Shown here: positions 27,414-36,859 of the stretch, piece by piece
Position numbering within the stretch: the stretch's first letter is position 1
Layout: every line of letters starts with the position of its first letter
Origin: Microcoleus sp. FACHB-672
Lineage (GTDB): Bacteria; Cyanobacteriota; Cyanobacteriia; Cyanobacteriales; Oscillatoriaceae
Assembly: GCF_014695725.1 (NCBI RefSeq)
Contig: NZ_JACJOU010000004.1
Coordinates: forward strand, 248,001 to 312,000
Direction of reading: 5' to 3'
Length of the DNA stretch: 64,000 bases
Position numbers and translations under genes: made by a program
The notes under the pieces: model-generated
Told to the model about the DNA's origin: nothing
The model's database searches: none
What the model saw: only the letters and a program-made list of their open reading frames with translations

Positions 27414-27689
27414 TTCTTTGTTAAGGTAATTAACTCTAGCCGGCTCCATACAAAATAACCATTTTCCTTGGCAGAGGCTTCAAGAACCCAATTTCCTCGT
27501 GCCATAAACTGTGACGTCTATAAACGTATACTTTTTGTCGATAAGAGTCTGTGCGGTAAAGCTTTCAAGCCGAAAAATAAAATTAATCGATAACTGAGAA
27601 CTGCTTAGAAAAATTTCATACAAGCATTTACTGAATTATTTATAATGGTGTATTCAAAATATTTAGCTTTTAACACCTAAAAAATAATA

Positions 27690-30593
27690 ATGCCTACGCA
27701 GCCTTTCATGGGTTTAGCCGGCGATCAGCCTATCGCAAAGCCCCTTCCCCGAACCTTAAGCGTCCTAGAAACTTGGGGATTTGGTCTCACTGGCCATCTC
27801 TCATGGCTTTTCAGCGTCCCGACAATCGCTGTAGCCCTAGGGCCATCTGCCATCTTCGTGCTATTACCGGCAGTCATTGTGGGGATGCTGCTCAACCTCC
27901 AAGTCAGGCGCTTAGGCGAACGTTGGCCAGACATTGCTGGGGGAACGCCCAATTATACCGCTAGGCTACTCAACAACTATCCCCGCCTGGGTCGCTATGC
28001 AGCAATTGGTTACTGGAGCGCTTGGATAGCCTTTTTGCCAATCAACGCAATTGGTATTACGGAACTGATCAAGGCCAATCTGGAAACGATGGGAATCGCC
28101 TGTCCGGAGACAATTCTAAAAATTGGCTTTACGGTGATCCCCTTTATCTTGGCCTTTAGCGGCACCCGCGCTTTGGCAATCCTGCACTTGTTTTTTATCC
28201 TGCCGGCGATAGCATTCCTGTTTACCTATTGCCTTCAAGGTCTCGGCTGGTTAGCTTTCTCTCCAGCGTCTCCCGGATTTTTCCCTTCTGTCCAGACTAG
28301 CAGTGTCGCGTCTTTCCAAATCAAAGATTGGATGCAGTGGCTTTTCTTCTCCCTCTGGGCTACCTGCGGCTGTGAAACCGCGTCCTGTTTTGTCGCCGAT
28401 AGCCGCCGTCCGGGGGAAACTCTGCGTTTTCTCACCTTCGCAGCTTGGTTAATTCCTGTGCTGTATCTGGGTGGTTCCTGGGTAGTCATCCGTTTGGCTA
28501 CCGAACCGGGAATTGGCGTCAACCCTTTTAGCATCTTGTTAGTAGCGGCCCAACCTTTCTGGGGCAGCTCAGCTTCTTTTCTGGTGACGCTGTTGATCAG
28601 CTCAGGCTGTCTTCTCGGCTGCGCCACAGTCGTTTCTAATACACCGCGGATCTTATACCAACTTGCCAAAGATGGGCAGATATCGCCAGTATTTGCAGTG
28701 GTTTCCCGCCGGGGTGTCTTGGGTCCTAGCCTTGTGTTTGGCCTTTTACTCAGTTTGGTTTGTTTAATTTGGGGAGACATCACCCGAATCGTTATGGTGA
28801 CGGGGACGGGTGGGTTTGCCTGTACCCTGATTCTGTTTCTAGGATTGTGGCTGCGTCGAGGCCGGCCTGAAGCACGTTCGCGAAACCGGCGTGAAGCTGT
28901 TTGGCCTTGGTGCTGGCTGGGTTTATTTGTATTAGAGGCAGTTGTCTTGATCGTCGCCGGCTTAGCGATCGGCTGGCAAGATATGCTCCTGGGACTTCTT
29001 CTTCCCCTTGCTCTTTTAGGAGTGGATGCCGCAATTCGCCGCATTCCCTTTGCGCCATTCCATCCAAACTGGTGGATCAACCGCGATCAAATCAAGCCTC
29101 AAGGCCATTTCAAAGATTTTGTAGCAGTTCAGGTGCTAGTCTTGCTGATTTTGGTTTGTGGCGCTGCCTCTGCCAGTTGGTTTATTAAGGCAAAGTTAGA
29201 TGGGGACGCTGCTAGTGCCAGCAACGATCTGTTTATCGTTTTGCTTATGACGATTGCCTTTGTGGGAATCGCCATCGCTTGCTGGACGAGTTTGCCCCAA
29301 GTTGCAGCGATTGCCGAAGCGCGAGAAATCGCTGAAAGTCGCTTTATTACAGCGCTCGATACCGTTCCCGATACGGTTCTCGTCATTAATAACAATGGTG
29401 CGATCCGTCAAGCAAACCCAGCCTCCGAGCAACTCTTTGACCTAAAAACCGTTGAGTTAATTGAGCGTCCTCTTAATCATTTCTTTCCACAGTTACCACT
29501 GGTTCCGGATTTGTGGCCTAATCGGAATGAACAAACACTGGATCGCGGTGATCGTGGCTTGCGTTTTATTGAATTAACGATTTCTCAACGAGCCAATCGA
29601 GAGCTATCAGAATATATTGTTATCCTGCGCGATATAACAGATCGCAAACTTTCTGAGGTGGCTTTGCGGGACTCGGAAGAAACTGCAAGGCAGCAAGCCA
29701 CTCAACTAGAACTTACCTTGCAAGATTTACGGCGCACCCAAGCACAATTAATTCAAACCGAGAAAATGTCTAGCCTGGGTCAACTGGTTGCGGGGGTCGC
29801 TCACGAGATTAATAATCCAGTCAATTTCATCCACGGTAATCTCGCTCATATCAGTGAGTACACAGAGGATTTCCTGAGTTTAATTAACCTTTACCAGCAG
29901 GGTTATCGTCATAGTGACCCAGAAATTCAAACCCTTATTGAAGAAATTGATCTTAACTATTTAGTAGAAGATTTACCTAAAATGGTGTCTTCGATGAAAG
30001 TCGGGGCGAATCGCATTCGAGAAATTGTTTTAACCTTGCGTAACTTTTCCCGGCTTGATGAAGCTGAAATGAAGGGTGTTAACATTCATGAAGGTCTTGA
30101 CAGTACGCTGTTGATTTTGCAGAATCGCTTGAAAGAAAAACCAGAACTGCCCAGTATTGAAATTATTAAAAACTATGAGGATTTACCTTTGGTTGAATGC
30201 TATGCCGGCCAACTCAATCAAGTCTTTATGAATATCCTCAGCAATGGAATTGATGCCCTACATAACCATGATAAAGAGCGAACCGCTCAACAGATTCAAG
30301 AACAGCCCAGTACCATTACTATTCAAACGCGATTGTTAGCCAACACCCGCGTGGTAATTAGTTTTAAAGATAATGGGCCGGGAATGAGCGAAATTGTTCG
30401 TAAACGGATATTTGATCCGTTTTTTACAACAAAACCTGTGGGAGAAGGCACCGGCTTGGGATTATCGATTAGTTATCAAATTATTGTAGACAAACATGGA
30501 GGCCGGCTAGAATGTGTATCGCAACCCGGAGGAGGGGCAGAGTTTATTATTGAAATCCCGCTCACGCAGAAGCTAAAGCAGCGCGAGAATTAA
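27690..30593 (+). CDS. APC permease-PAS-histidine kinase fusion (shortest copy)
   Basis: 967 residues, the simplest of the three. The transporter (about 20-460) has a basic loop RPEARSRNRREAVW. It is followed by two helices, one PAS domain (552-655), a coiled coil, HisKA with His705 in AHEINNP, and an HATPase with NILSNGIDAL, DNGPGMS, FDPFFTTKP and GTGLGLS. It lacks the extra PAS domains of copy 1 and the GAF of copy 2, so the sensory linker has been changed while the two ends stay alike. A 276-base spacer precedes it, longer than between copies 1 and 2, so it may have its own promoter. rlmN follows after 56 bases. Confidence 0.9.
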   Translation: MPTQPFMGLAGDQPIAKPLPRTLSVLETWGFGLTGHLSWLFSVPTIAVALGPSAIFVLLPAVIVGMLLNLQVRRLGERWPDIAGGTPNYTARLLNNYPRLGRYAAIGYWSAWIAFLPINAIGITELIKANLETMGIACPETILKIGFTVIPFILAFSGTRALAILHLFFILPAIAFLFTYCLQGLGWLAFSPASPGFFPSVQTSSVASFQIKDWMQWLFFSLWATCGCETASCFVADSRRPGETLRFLTFAAWLIPVLYLGGSWVVIRLATEPGIGVNPFSILLVAAQPFWGSSASFLVTLLISSGCLLGCATVVSNTPRILYQLAKDGQISPVFAVVSRRGVLGPSLVFGLLLSLVCLIWGDITRIVMVTGTGGFACTLILFLGLWLRRGRPEARSRNRREAVWPWCWLGLFVLEAVVLIVAGLAIGWQDMLLGLLLPLALLGVDAAIRRIPFAPFHPNWWINRDQIKPQGHFKDFVAVQVLVLLILVCGAASASWFIKAKLDGDAASASNDLFIVLLMTIAFVGIAIACWTSLPQVAAIAEAREIAESRFITALDTVPDTVLVINNNGAIRQANPASEQLFDLKTVELIERPLNHFFPQLPLVPDLWPNRNEQTLDRGDRGLRFIELTISQRANRELSEYIVILRDITDRKLSEVALRDSEETARQQATQLELTLQDLRRTQAQLIQTEKMSSLGQLVAGVAHEINNPVNFIHGNLAHISEYTEDFLSLINLYQQGYRHSDPEIQTLIEEIDLNYLVEDLPKMVSSMKVGANRIREIVLTLRNFSRLDEAEMKGVNIHEGLDSTLLILQNRLKEKPELPSIEIIKNYEDLPLVECYAGQLNQVFMNILSNGIDALHNHDKERTAQQIQEQPSTITIQTRLLANTRVVISFKDNGPGMSEIVRKRIFDPFFTTKPVGEGTGLGLSISYQIIVDKHGGRLECVSQPGGGAEFIIEIPLTQKLKQREN

Positions 30594-30649
30594 CCGCTTT
30601 TCGACTGAAAATGTCATGATGGAAATACAGCATCAGCCGGCAATTTTTT

Positions 30650-31681
30650 ATGTTAGCAGTTTCAACCTCTAAAACTCCCCTGTTAGGGGCTTCTTTGGCA
30701 GAGTTAACCGAGTGGGTTCAGCAACAGGGGCAACCGGCTTATCGGGGGCAACAGTTGCATCAATGGATTTATCAAAAAGGGGCGCGATCGCTTTCTGAAA
30801 TTACGGTATTTTCTAAACAGTGGCGTGAAACGGTTGCAGATTTCCCAATAGGCCGGTCAACCATTCACTACCGCTCAGTTGCCCCGGATGATACGGTTAA
30901 GTACCTCCTGACGCTGGCAGACGGTCAAATTATCGAAGCGGTTGGCATTCCCACAGAAAAGCGCCTCACGGTTTGCGTGTCTTCCCAGGTGGGTTGTCCG
31001 ATGGGCTGCGATTTCTGCGCCACCGGCAAGGGCGGTTTTAAGCGCAATCTCGCCACTCACGAAATTGTTGATCAGGTTTTAACGGTTCAAGAAGACTTTA
31101 ACCGGCGCGTCAGTCATATTGTCTTTATGGGCATGGGCGAACCCTTGCTGAATACGGATAACGTTCTGGCTGCCTTGCGATCACTCAACGAAGATGTGGG
31201 CATCGGACAGCGAAATATCACGGTTTCTACGGTGGGAATCCAAAATCGCATCCGCCAACTGGCAGAACATAAACTCCAAGTTACCCTAGCGGTTAGCCTC
31301 CACGCGTCTAATCAAGAGTTGCGTGAACAGCTAATTCCCAGTGCGCTGCGGTATCCTTTGCCAGAGCTTATATCAGAATGTCGGGAATATGTCAAAACAA
31401 CGGGCCGCCGGCTCAGCTTTGAATATATTTTGCTTGCCGGCATGAATGACTTGCCGGAACACGCAGTTGAACTTGCGGAGTTAATGCGGGGATTTCAATG
31501 TCATGTCAATTTAATTCCCTACAATCCGATCAGTGAAGCCGGTTATCAGCGTCCCAGCCAGCAGCGGATTCAATCATTTGTGAAAGCATTGCAAGATCGG
31601 AAAGTTGCAGTGAGTGTACGTTATTCTCGCGGTTTAGAAGCGGATGCTGCTTGTGGGCAACTTCGAGCTTCTAAAAGTTAA
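30650..31681 (+). CDS. rlmN: 23S rRNA (adenine-2503-C2)/tRNA methyltransferase
   Basis: 343 residues. RlmN is a radical SAM enzyme that methylates C2 of A2503 in 23S rRNA and of A37 in some tRNAs. The radical SAM cluster motif is [13 protein letters not shown] with C116, C120 and C123. The radical-SAM barrel motifs [10 protein letters not shown] and SLHASNQ are intact. The C-terminal [13 protein letters not shown] contains the Cys that carries the mixed methyl intermediate. The N-terminal helical domain (residues 1-100) has the usual [15 protein letters not shown]. It lies 56 bases after the third permease-kinase and is probably co-transcribed or very near it. Confidence 0.97.
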   Translation: MLAVSTSKTPLLGASLAELTEWVQQQGQPAYRGQQLHQWIYQKGARSLSEITVFSKQWRETVADFPIGRSTIHYRSVAPDDTVKYLLTLADGQIIEAVGIPTEKRLTVCVSSQVGCPMGCDFCATGKGGFKRNLATHEIVDQVLTVQEDFNRRVSHIVFMGMGEPLLNTDNVLAALRSLNEDVGIGQRNITVSTVGIQNRIRQLAEHKLQVTLAVSLHASNQELREQLIPSALRYPLPELISECREYVKTTGRRLSFEYILLAGMNDLPEHAVELAELMRGFQCHVNLIPYNPISEAGYQRPSQQRIQSFVKALQDRKVAVSVRYSRGLEADAACGQLRASKS

Positions 31682-31745
31682 CAATTCCTCGGCTAACTTT
31701 TCCCGTGATCATCTCCTAATCTCAGCTTCTTGCCCAAATATCTAC

Positions 31746-31796
31746 AACTAAAGAGGGATGCAGAAAGTAATTTTTTATCTGCATCCCTCTTTAGTT
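31746..31796. terminator. 19-bp perfect hairpin after rlmN
   Basis: AACTAAAGAGGGATGCAGA at 31746-31764 pairs with 31778-31796, loop AAGTAATTTTTTA. It sits between convergent rlmN and the zinc-ribbon gene and probably terminates both directions. Confidence 0.8.
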
Positions 31797-31953
31797 AAGG
31801 AATAAGTTACCAGGCGAATGTATAGTTTGCTTAAAAACGCGATTCCCTAAATTCCCCTGAAGGGTTTTATCCAGCATTTTCATCCCTGATTCAGCGTCTA
31901 GTTTGGGTGCCGGTAAAGATACCTTTGGTCGTGATGATTTAGGGAGGGAAGAA

Positions 31954-32133
31954 TTACTGGGGGGCGTAGATGCCAGGGGCGTAGGCTTCTACCACTCTGC
32001 CGGTGTCAGAGCAGGTAACCATAAAATAGTCACAGGCGGGGCATTGTGTCCGGGTTAATTGACTAATTAACAGGTAGTGGCGCTCAGCATGGCTGCCACA
32101 GTTTGGACAGTGAATTGTCATTTTTATCTGCAT
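31954..32133 (-). CDS. small zinc-ribbon protein
   Basis: 59 residues from the ATG at 32133; a longer frame to 32226 adds unrelated Cys/Phe-rich sequence. Four Cys in two pairs (CPNCGSH and CPACDYF) form a rubredoxin-like zinc ribbon, followed by VTCSDTGRVVEAYAPGIY. I recall a cyanobacterial family with this sequence often mislabelled as PriA; there is no helicase domain here. Its function is unknown; nucleic acid or protein binding is inferred from the ribbon. It converges on rlmN with a strong hairpin between. Confidence 0.75.
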   Translation of the reverse strand: MQIKMTIHCPNCGSHAERHYLLISQLTRTQCPACDYFMVTCSDTGRVVEAYAPGIYAPQ

Positions 32134-32332
32134 ATTAAACTCTCTCTCTTTAGACGTATACATGAAACAATCTGAAAAAAAAAGGGGTAGAACGTAGCAA
32201 CAGTTACAGTTCCAAAACACACTCAAGAAAACTTAGCTACTCGATTTATTCAGTGACGAATAAGCGAGTCAAGCCTTTTTAACATTATCTTTTATTATGT
32301 CAGTAATAATGCCGAGTGTCAATTTTAGGATT

Positions 32333-32365
32333 GCGGGGATCGCCTTCTGGGTCAGCGATCCCCGC
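32333..32365. repeat. 11-bp GC-rich hairpin
   Basis: GCGGGGATCGC (32333-32343) and its reverse complement (32355-32365) flank an 11-base loop. It contains a HIP1-like GCGATC core but has no T-run. Possible attenuator, role unclear. Confidence 0.55.
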
Positions 32366-32592
32366 GATGGATCAATTCCGGACAGAAATTGTCGAGTTCG
32401 CTTATATCCGAAATGTTACTTAAAAAGCTAGGAAGAAAACATTAAATTTTTTACAGGATAGACGTTTATTTTTACGTTTATTTATAAATATAAAAGTTGT
32501 GTTCTCATGAAAAGCCGGCTGTTGAGTGGGTTGGAATTTAGCTGAGATAAAAACAACAGAAAAGAGCGCAACCAACTTAAGTGATTAAACTG

Positions 32593-32614
32593 GAGACGCG
32601 ACTGAGCGCGTCTC
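32593..32614 (-). terminator. hairpin after the GT2-TPR gene
   Basis: GAGACGCG stem (32593-32600, 32607-32614) with a six-base loop, starting about 15 bases after the stop codon of the minus-strand gene at 32629. A short T-containing stretch (CAGTTTA) follows on the minus strand, so termination is likely but weak. Confidence 0.6.
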
Positions 32615-32628
32615 GCCTATCTATGAAA

Positions 32629-33840
32629 TTAAACCCGCATTCCCATATCTTTCAAACTTTGGCGCAACTGGCTAGCTGCCGGCGACTGACGTTCCTCGTA
32701 AAGTGAAATTGCCTGACGAAACCTGTCTAAACTCTCTACAACATTGCCGGCTTTGAATAAAGCTACGCCCAAATTTTGGTGAGCTTCGGCATAATTTGGA
32801 TTCAGTTCAATCGCTTGCCGATAAGATGCGATTGCCTCCTTTAAGCGTCCCTTCTCTTTCAAGGCAATGCCTAAATTAAAATGAGCCGTGGCTAAATTGG
32901 GTTCTATTTGCAAAGCAGTCTCATAAGCGCTTTTAGCCCCCGTCAGATCGCCGCTTTCCAGCAGTAAATTACCCAAATTGTTATAAGCGCCAAGTTTCAG
33001 TTGAGGCAAGAGTCCTTGCTCAAGGGCAGCCCGATAGTGGGATTTGGCTTTAGATATCTGTTGCCGGCGCGCGTAAGCAATGCCTAAATGGTAGTGAAGT
33101 TCATACAACACTGGTACCTCCACTGATTTGGGTTCACCCCAGCTAGGCACCCCTTTCAATCCCACCTCTAGCAATTGAATGCCGCGTTCGATCTCACCCA
33201 TTTGTACATACAAAGCCCCTAACTTACTGCAAGTGTAAGGATCACAAGGGTGCTGAGCGAGATAGCTTTCCATCGCCTGCCGCGCTCTGGTAAATTTGTC
33301 TAACGCGGCAATCGTCCCCGGTTTGTAGCCTTCATGCAAAATCGCCACCGGCGCTAAATTAACCACCTGCCATCCCTGAGAAGTTTTCAGCAGGTTGGCA
33401 ACGCTGTCATCCACCATCGAATGATAAGGATGAGAGAAATAAATATATGGGTGATTGCGAAATAGCCTGGATACCAGAGAGTAAGGAGATTGTGCGGCAC
33501 CCACCTCTTGACGCATCAAGTTAATTAAGAGGTAGTCCTCATTCTCAATTGCCTCTTTGATCTGCGGCACAACCTCTGGCACCAGCATTTCATCCGCATC
33601 TAAGACTAAAATCCAGTCACCCGTCGCATATTTAAGTGATTCATTTCGCGCCGCCGAATAGTCATCGCACCACTCAAAGTTATAGACGTTTGCCCCAAAG
33701 TCACGAGCAATCTCAGGGGTGCGATCCGTTGAGCCGGTGTCAAGCACCACGATCTCATCCACCACATCCTTAACACTATCGAGACAGCTTGGCAGCGCCG
33801 CCTCCTCATTTTTCACAATCGCGCAAAGGCTCAGTTTCAT
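32629..33840 (-). CDS. family-2 glycosyltransferase with TPR repeats
   Basis: 403 residues from the ATG at 33840; an upstream extension to 33951 has unlikely composition. The N-terminal half is a GT-A fold transferase: SLCAIVKNEEAALPSCLDSV, VVLDTGSTDRTPEIA and the metal-binding LVLDADEML, where the DXD is Asp-Ala-Asp. The C-terminal half, from about residue 220, has several TPR units, the clearest being SAYETALQIEPNLATAHFNLG followed by SYRQAIELNPNYAEAHQNLG. It probably glycosylates an unknown acceptor, with the TPR part binding a partner. A 60-base tandem duplication lies in its 5' region. Confidence 0.85.
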   Translation of the reverse strand: MKLSLCAIVKNEEAALPSCLDSVKDVVDEIVVLDTGSTDRTPEIARDFGANVYNFEWCDDYSAARNESLKYATGDWILVLDADEMLVPEVVPQIKEAIENEDYLLINLMRQEVGAAQSPYSLVSRLFRNHPYIYFSHPYHSMVDDSVANLLKTSQGWQVVNLAPVAILHEGYKPGTIAALDKFTRARQAMESYLAQHPCDPYTCSKLGALYVQMGEIERGIQLLEVGLKGVPSWGEPKSVEVPVLYELHYHLGIAYARRQQISKAKSHYRAALEQGLLPQLKLGAYNNLGNLLLESGDLTGAKSAYETALQIEPNLATAHFNLGIALKEKGRLKEAIASYRQAIELNPNYAEAHQNLGVALFKAGNVVESLDRFRQAISLYEERQSPAASQLRQSLKDMGMRV

Positions 33841-33913
33841 TTTGTGCCGCCATTCCCAAGTTAAAAGCATCGCTGTCATTTTAGAGGCAAACCCACCCCA
33901 CCATAACTCTTGC

Positions 33914-34032
33914 CCTGATTGGGAACGATCCGCCACGTGCCGGTACAACAATTAAAAACATTTAAAAACTCATCCTGATTAAGAGCGATCCGCCACGTGC
34001 CGGTACAACAATTAAAAACTTTTAAAAACTCA
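33914..34032. repeat. two tandem copies of a 60-base unit
   Basis: Units 33914-33973 and 33974-34033 differ at a few positions. Each contains the palindrome CACGTG and CCGGTACAAC. They lie upstream of the minus-strand GT2 gene, where they could duplicate a promoter or operator. Period exactly 60 bases. Confidence 0.85.
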
Positions 34033-34033
34033 A

Positions 34034-34394
34034 ACCATAGTAATTCTCTCGACTGTTCAATTTAGAATTTCAAATTCTAAGCACACCTGCACTTGACACT
34101 CAACCGATCAACCCTTTTGGAGGGGGTTTGGGGGACGCAACCGTCCACCAACGGGGGGTTTGGGGGGAACCCCCCCAATGCCTTTCTGACTTCCCATTTT
34201 TTATAGCAATAAGGAATTAGTACAATGTCTAAAAAATAATCAGATGCTGACCCAGTAACTTTACTCACAATATTCAACATCCCACCCTTGCATTTTTTAC
34301 CCAAGCTGAAAATCCCAACCAGACTTTGTGCCAAGATCGAAATCGATAACAAAGCCAATCACCGGCTTTCCTTCTACCACACCGGATAAAACTC
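34034..34394. other. spacer with G-rich runs
   Basis: No gene seen. Near 34116-34135 and 34150-34190 there are G5-G7 runs, including a stem GGGGGGTT/AACCCCCC around TGGGGGG. Such tracts could form hairpins or quadruplexes. The promoter of the kinase gene at 34395 is expected near the right end. Confidence 0.4.
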
Positions 34395-36014
34395 ATGCTC
34401 GGACAAACCATCGGTGGGCGCTACTCCCTGATCAGCGAATTGGGAGAAGGGGCATTTGGCAAAACTTACCTAGCAGAAGACCGGCATTTACCCGGCAACC
34501 CCGTCTGTGCAGTTAAACAACTCAAACCCGCCAGTACAGATCCCAAGACTTTAGAGGAAGCAAGGCGCTTATTTCACACAGAAGCAGAAACCCTTCAGCA
34601 GCTTGGCCCCCATGAGCAAATTCCCCGGCTTTTAGCTCATTTTGAAGAAAATCGAGAATTCTATTTAGTTCAAGAATTCATCAAAGGTCACGATCTGAGC
34701 TATGAAATGACTGCCGGCAAACAATTGAGCGAATCCTATACCATCGCGCTTTTACAAAACACCCTCAAAGTCTTGGAATTTGTTCACCAGCAGCAAGTCA
34801 TCCACCGCGATATTAAGCCATCCAACCTGATGCGACGAGAACCAGATGGCAAACTGATTCTGATTGATTTTGGTGCGGTTAAACAAATTAGAACGAAGGT
34901 AGTCAATAGTCAAGGAATGACGAGATCGACGGTGCAAATTGGCACATTTGGCTATATGCCCAGCGAACAAGCCCAAGGCCGGCCAAAATTAAGTAGTGAT
35001 ATTTATGCTTTGGGCATGATCGCGATTCAAGCACTCACCGGCATCTTTCCCGATGAACTGCCAGACGATCCTGAGACGGGTGAAATTTGCTGGCGAAACC
35101 TAGTGCCGGTGCGCGCAAACCTGGCAGATATTTTAGACAAAATGGTGCGTTATGACTTCCGGCAGCGCTACCCGTCTGCAACTGAGGCATTACAAGCATT
35201 AGCCGGCTTGGAAACTTCACCCATTTCAATAGTCCCCAATAAAGCCAAAGCTTGGTTAAAACATAGCAAAGTGCTGTATCAAGCTAAACGTTATCAGGAA
35301 GCAATTGCTGCCTGTGAGCAAGCAATTTCAATTAAATCTGACTTTCATGAAGCTTGGGATATGCTTGGCAATGCGCTTTATGAATTAGGCCGGCATCACG
35401 AAGCACTAACATCGTATGACAAAGCTATTCAAATTAAACCTAACTTTCCCGAAGTTTGGAACAACCGCAGCAGAACACTCTTTAGTTTACAGCGCTACGA
35501 AGAGGCAATTTTTGCCTCAGACAAAGCGATTCAACTCAAGCCAGATTTCTATGCAGCTTGGAATAACCGAGGCTTTGCGCTTTTTAGTTTACAGCGTTAC
35601 GAAGAAGCAATCGCTGCCTATGAACAAGCGATTTCTATCAAGCCAGATTTTGCGGAAGCTTGGTTGAATCGAGGTTCGGCGTTTGAGGAATTGCAGCGCT
35701 ATGAAGAAGCCATTGCTTGTTATGACAAAGCCATTCAACTCGAGCCAGATTACCCTCAAGCTTGGAATAGCCGAGGCTTGGCGTTTGATAACTTGCAACG
35801 CTACTCACAAGCTATTGCCTGTTATGACAAAGCGATTCAACTCAAGCCAGATTACTATCAAGCTTGGAATAACCGAGGCGTGGCTTTAGATAACTTGCAG
35901 CGGTATAGAGAAGCCATTGCCTCCTTTAATCAAGCGATTCAACTCAAGCCCGATTTTCAATTAGCCCTAGATAACCGAAACGAGGTGCACGGTAAGTTGC
36001 AATGGTATATATAG
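34395..36014 (+). CDS. Ser/Thr protein kinase with C-terminal TPR repeats
   Basis: 539 residues. The kinase domain (about 8-270) has the Gly-rich loop GEGAFG, the ATP-anchoring Lys41 in AVKQLK, the catalytic loop HRDIKPSN with Asp139, and DFG with Asp158. The activation segment runs to the equivalent of APE (YMPSEQA). The TPR region (about 285-530) has seven repeats of near-34-residue period, each with the same core (AIACYDKAIQLKPDYYQAWNN). The kinase is probably active and binds partners through the TPR. No transmembrane segment was seen. It is a paralogue of the gene at 37394. Confidence 0.92.
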   Translation: MLGQTIGGRYSLISELGEGAFGKTYLAEDRHLPGNPVCAVKQLKPASTDPKTLEEARRLFHTEAETLQQLGPHEQIPRLLAHFEENREFYLVQEFIKGHDLSYEMTAGKQLSESYTIALLQNTLKVLEFVHQQQVIHRDIKPSNLMRREPDGKLILIDFGAVKQIRTKVVNSQGMTRSTVQIGTFGYMPSEQAQGRPKLSSDIYALGMIAIQALTGIFPDELPDDPETGEICWRNLVPVRANLADILDKMVRYDFRQRYPSATEALQALAGLETSPISIVPNKAKAWLKHSKVLYQAKRYQEAIAACEQAISIKSDFHEAWDMLGNALYELGRHHEALTSYDKAIQIKPNFPEVWNNRSRTLFSLQRYEEAIFASDKAIQLKPDFYAAWNNRGFALFSLQRYEEAIAAYEQAISIKPDFAEAWLNRGSAFEELQRYEEAIACYDKAIQLEPDYPQAWNSRGLAFDNLQRYSQAIACYDKAIQLKPDYYQAWNNRGVALDNLQRYREAIASFNQAIQLKPDFQLALDNRNEVHGKLQWYI

Positions 36015-36458
36015 ATTCTCCAGTTTTATGCTTGAGGATTTTCGCTAGCCGGCATTCAGGCTGAAGCTGCCAAATTCCAAGCATTCGAGCGATACCGGGC
36101 GAGCAGCAAAACTCTGATAGCCTTAAACAGATCCGATCCGCTTGAGTCTGCCGGCATACTTAGCTAAAACATACTACGACTTTTGGTAGCTCGCTTCCCA
36201 TAACAAAGCTGAAGCGTTTAATATAAAAGCCATAGAAGACTGCTTTAAATTCTCAACGACTCAAAATTTTTAACAAATACAAACTTTAATCTATCTTTTG
36301 ACCGATTGACAAAAATTAAGTCTAGCGAACGAACTCAAAAAATTCTATTCCTATTGTTTCTTCCCTATGATAGAGGGAATCCCGATTAATCAATTGATAT
36401 TCTTAGGAAAGATAAGACGCAAAGAAAAAAAGAGTTTATCTTTCAAGGAGAAAATGAC
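36015..36458. other. gene-free spacer
   Basis: This 444-base spacer between the first Ser/Thr kinase and the GlsB-like gene contains nothing I can recognise. A promoter for the gene at 36459 is expected; its ribosome-binding site is AAGGAGAA at 36446-36453. Confidence 0.45.
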
Positions 36459-36722
36459 ATGGGAATTCTAGCTTGGGTTGTTTTAGGTTTGATTGCCGGC
36501 GCACTTGCAAAAGCCATTTACCCAGGGCATCAAGGCGGTGGATTTCTAGCAACAACAGCGTTAGGGATTTTGGGTGCAGTTGTTGGTGGTTATTTGGGTA
36601 GTATGTTCTTGGGAACAAGCGCCGCTTCTGGTGCTCTCTCAATTCCTAGTATTGCTTTTGCAGTCTTAGGCGCAATCCTCCTTCTCTTCATCTGGGGTTT
36701 AGTAACTCAACGCGCTGCGTAA
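36459..36722 (+). CDS. GlsB/YeaQ/YmgE family stress membrane protein
   Basis: 87 residues with three membrane helices. The first is GILAWVVLGLIAGALAKAI with the family's GLIAGALAK and a following PGHQGGG loop. The rest, through TALGILGAVVGGYLG and VLGAILLLFIWGL, matches the transglycosylase-associated (Tag1) family, small inner-membrane proteins induced by stress. The biochemical role is unknown. It has a strong Shine-Dalgarno. It is followed 137 bases later by another small stress-type gene on the same strand. Confidence 0.9.
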   Translation: MGILAWVVLGLIAGALAKAIYPGHQGGGFLATTALGILGAVVGGYLGSMFLGTSAASGALSIPSIAFAVLGAILLLFIWGLVTQRAA

Positions 36723-36859
36723 TTGCTTCAAAGCTTCAATGGGTGGTTTAATTCGTCTCAATCCTCCAGCTTGTCGTTGGGGGATTGTTTGTTTTTAGAG
36801 CCAACTGATTGATTGTTTTGAGGAAATTGTTTTCCCTTGAAACGAAGGAAGTGATAACC

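Larger units (their letters stand above)
32134..32628. other. gene-free spacer with two hairpins
   Basis: This 495-base AT-rich spacer separates two minus-strand genes. It carries the hairpins at 32333-32365 and 32593-32614 and the 5' region of the zinc-ribbon gene. No coding frame was found. Confidence 0.5.

Noticed and set aside
28235-29080. 281-codon frame antisense to the third permease-kinase
   Set aside because: It lies entirely within a gene with clear domains, and its product is Arg/Pro/Ser-rich as expected of antisense to membrane helices.
31954-32226. PriA replication-restart helicase annotation for the zinc-ribbon gene
   Set aside because: The protein is only 59 residues with a zinc ribbon and no helicase motifs.
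34077-34358. 93-codon minus-strand frame in the G-rich spacer
   Set aside because: The N-terminal sequence is hydrophobic by chance, it spans G/C runs, and no family is recognisable.
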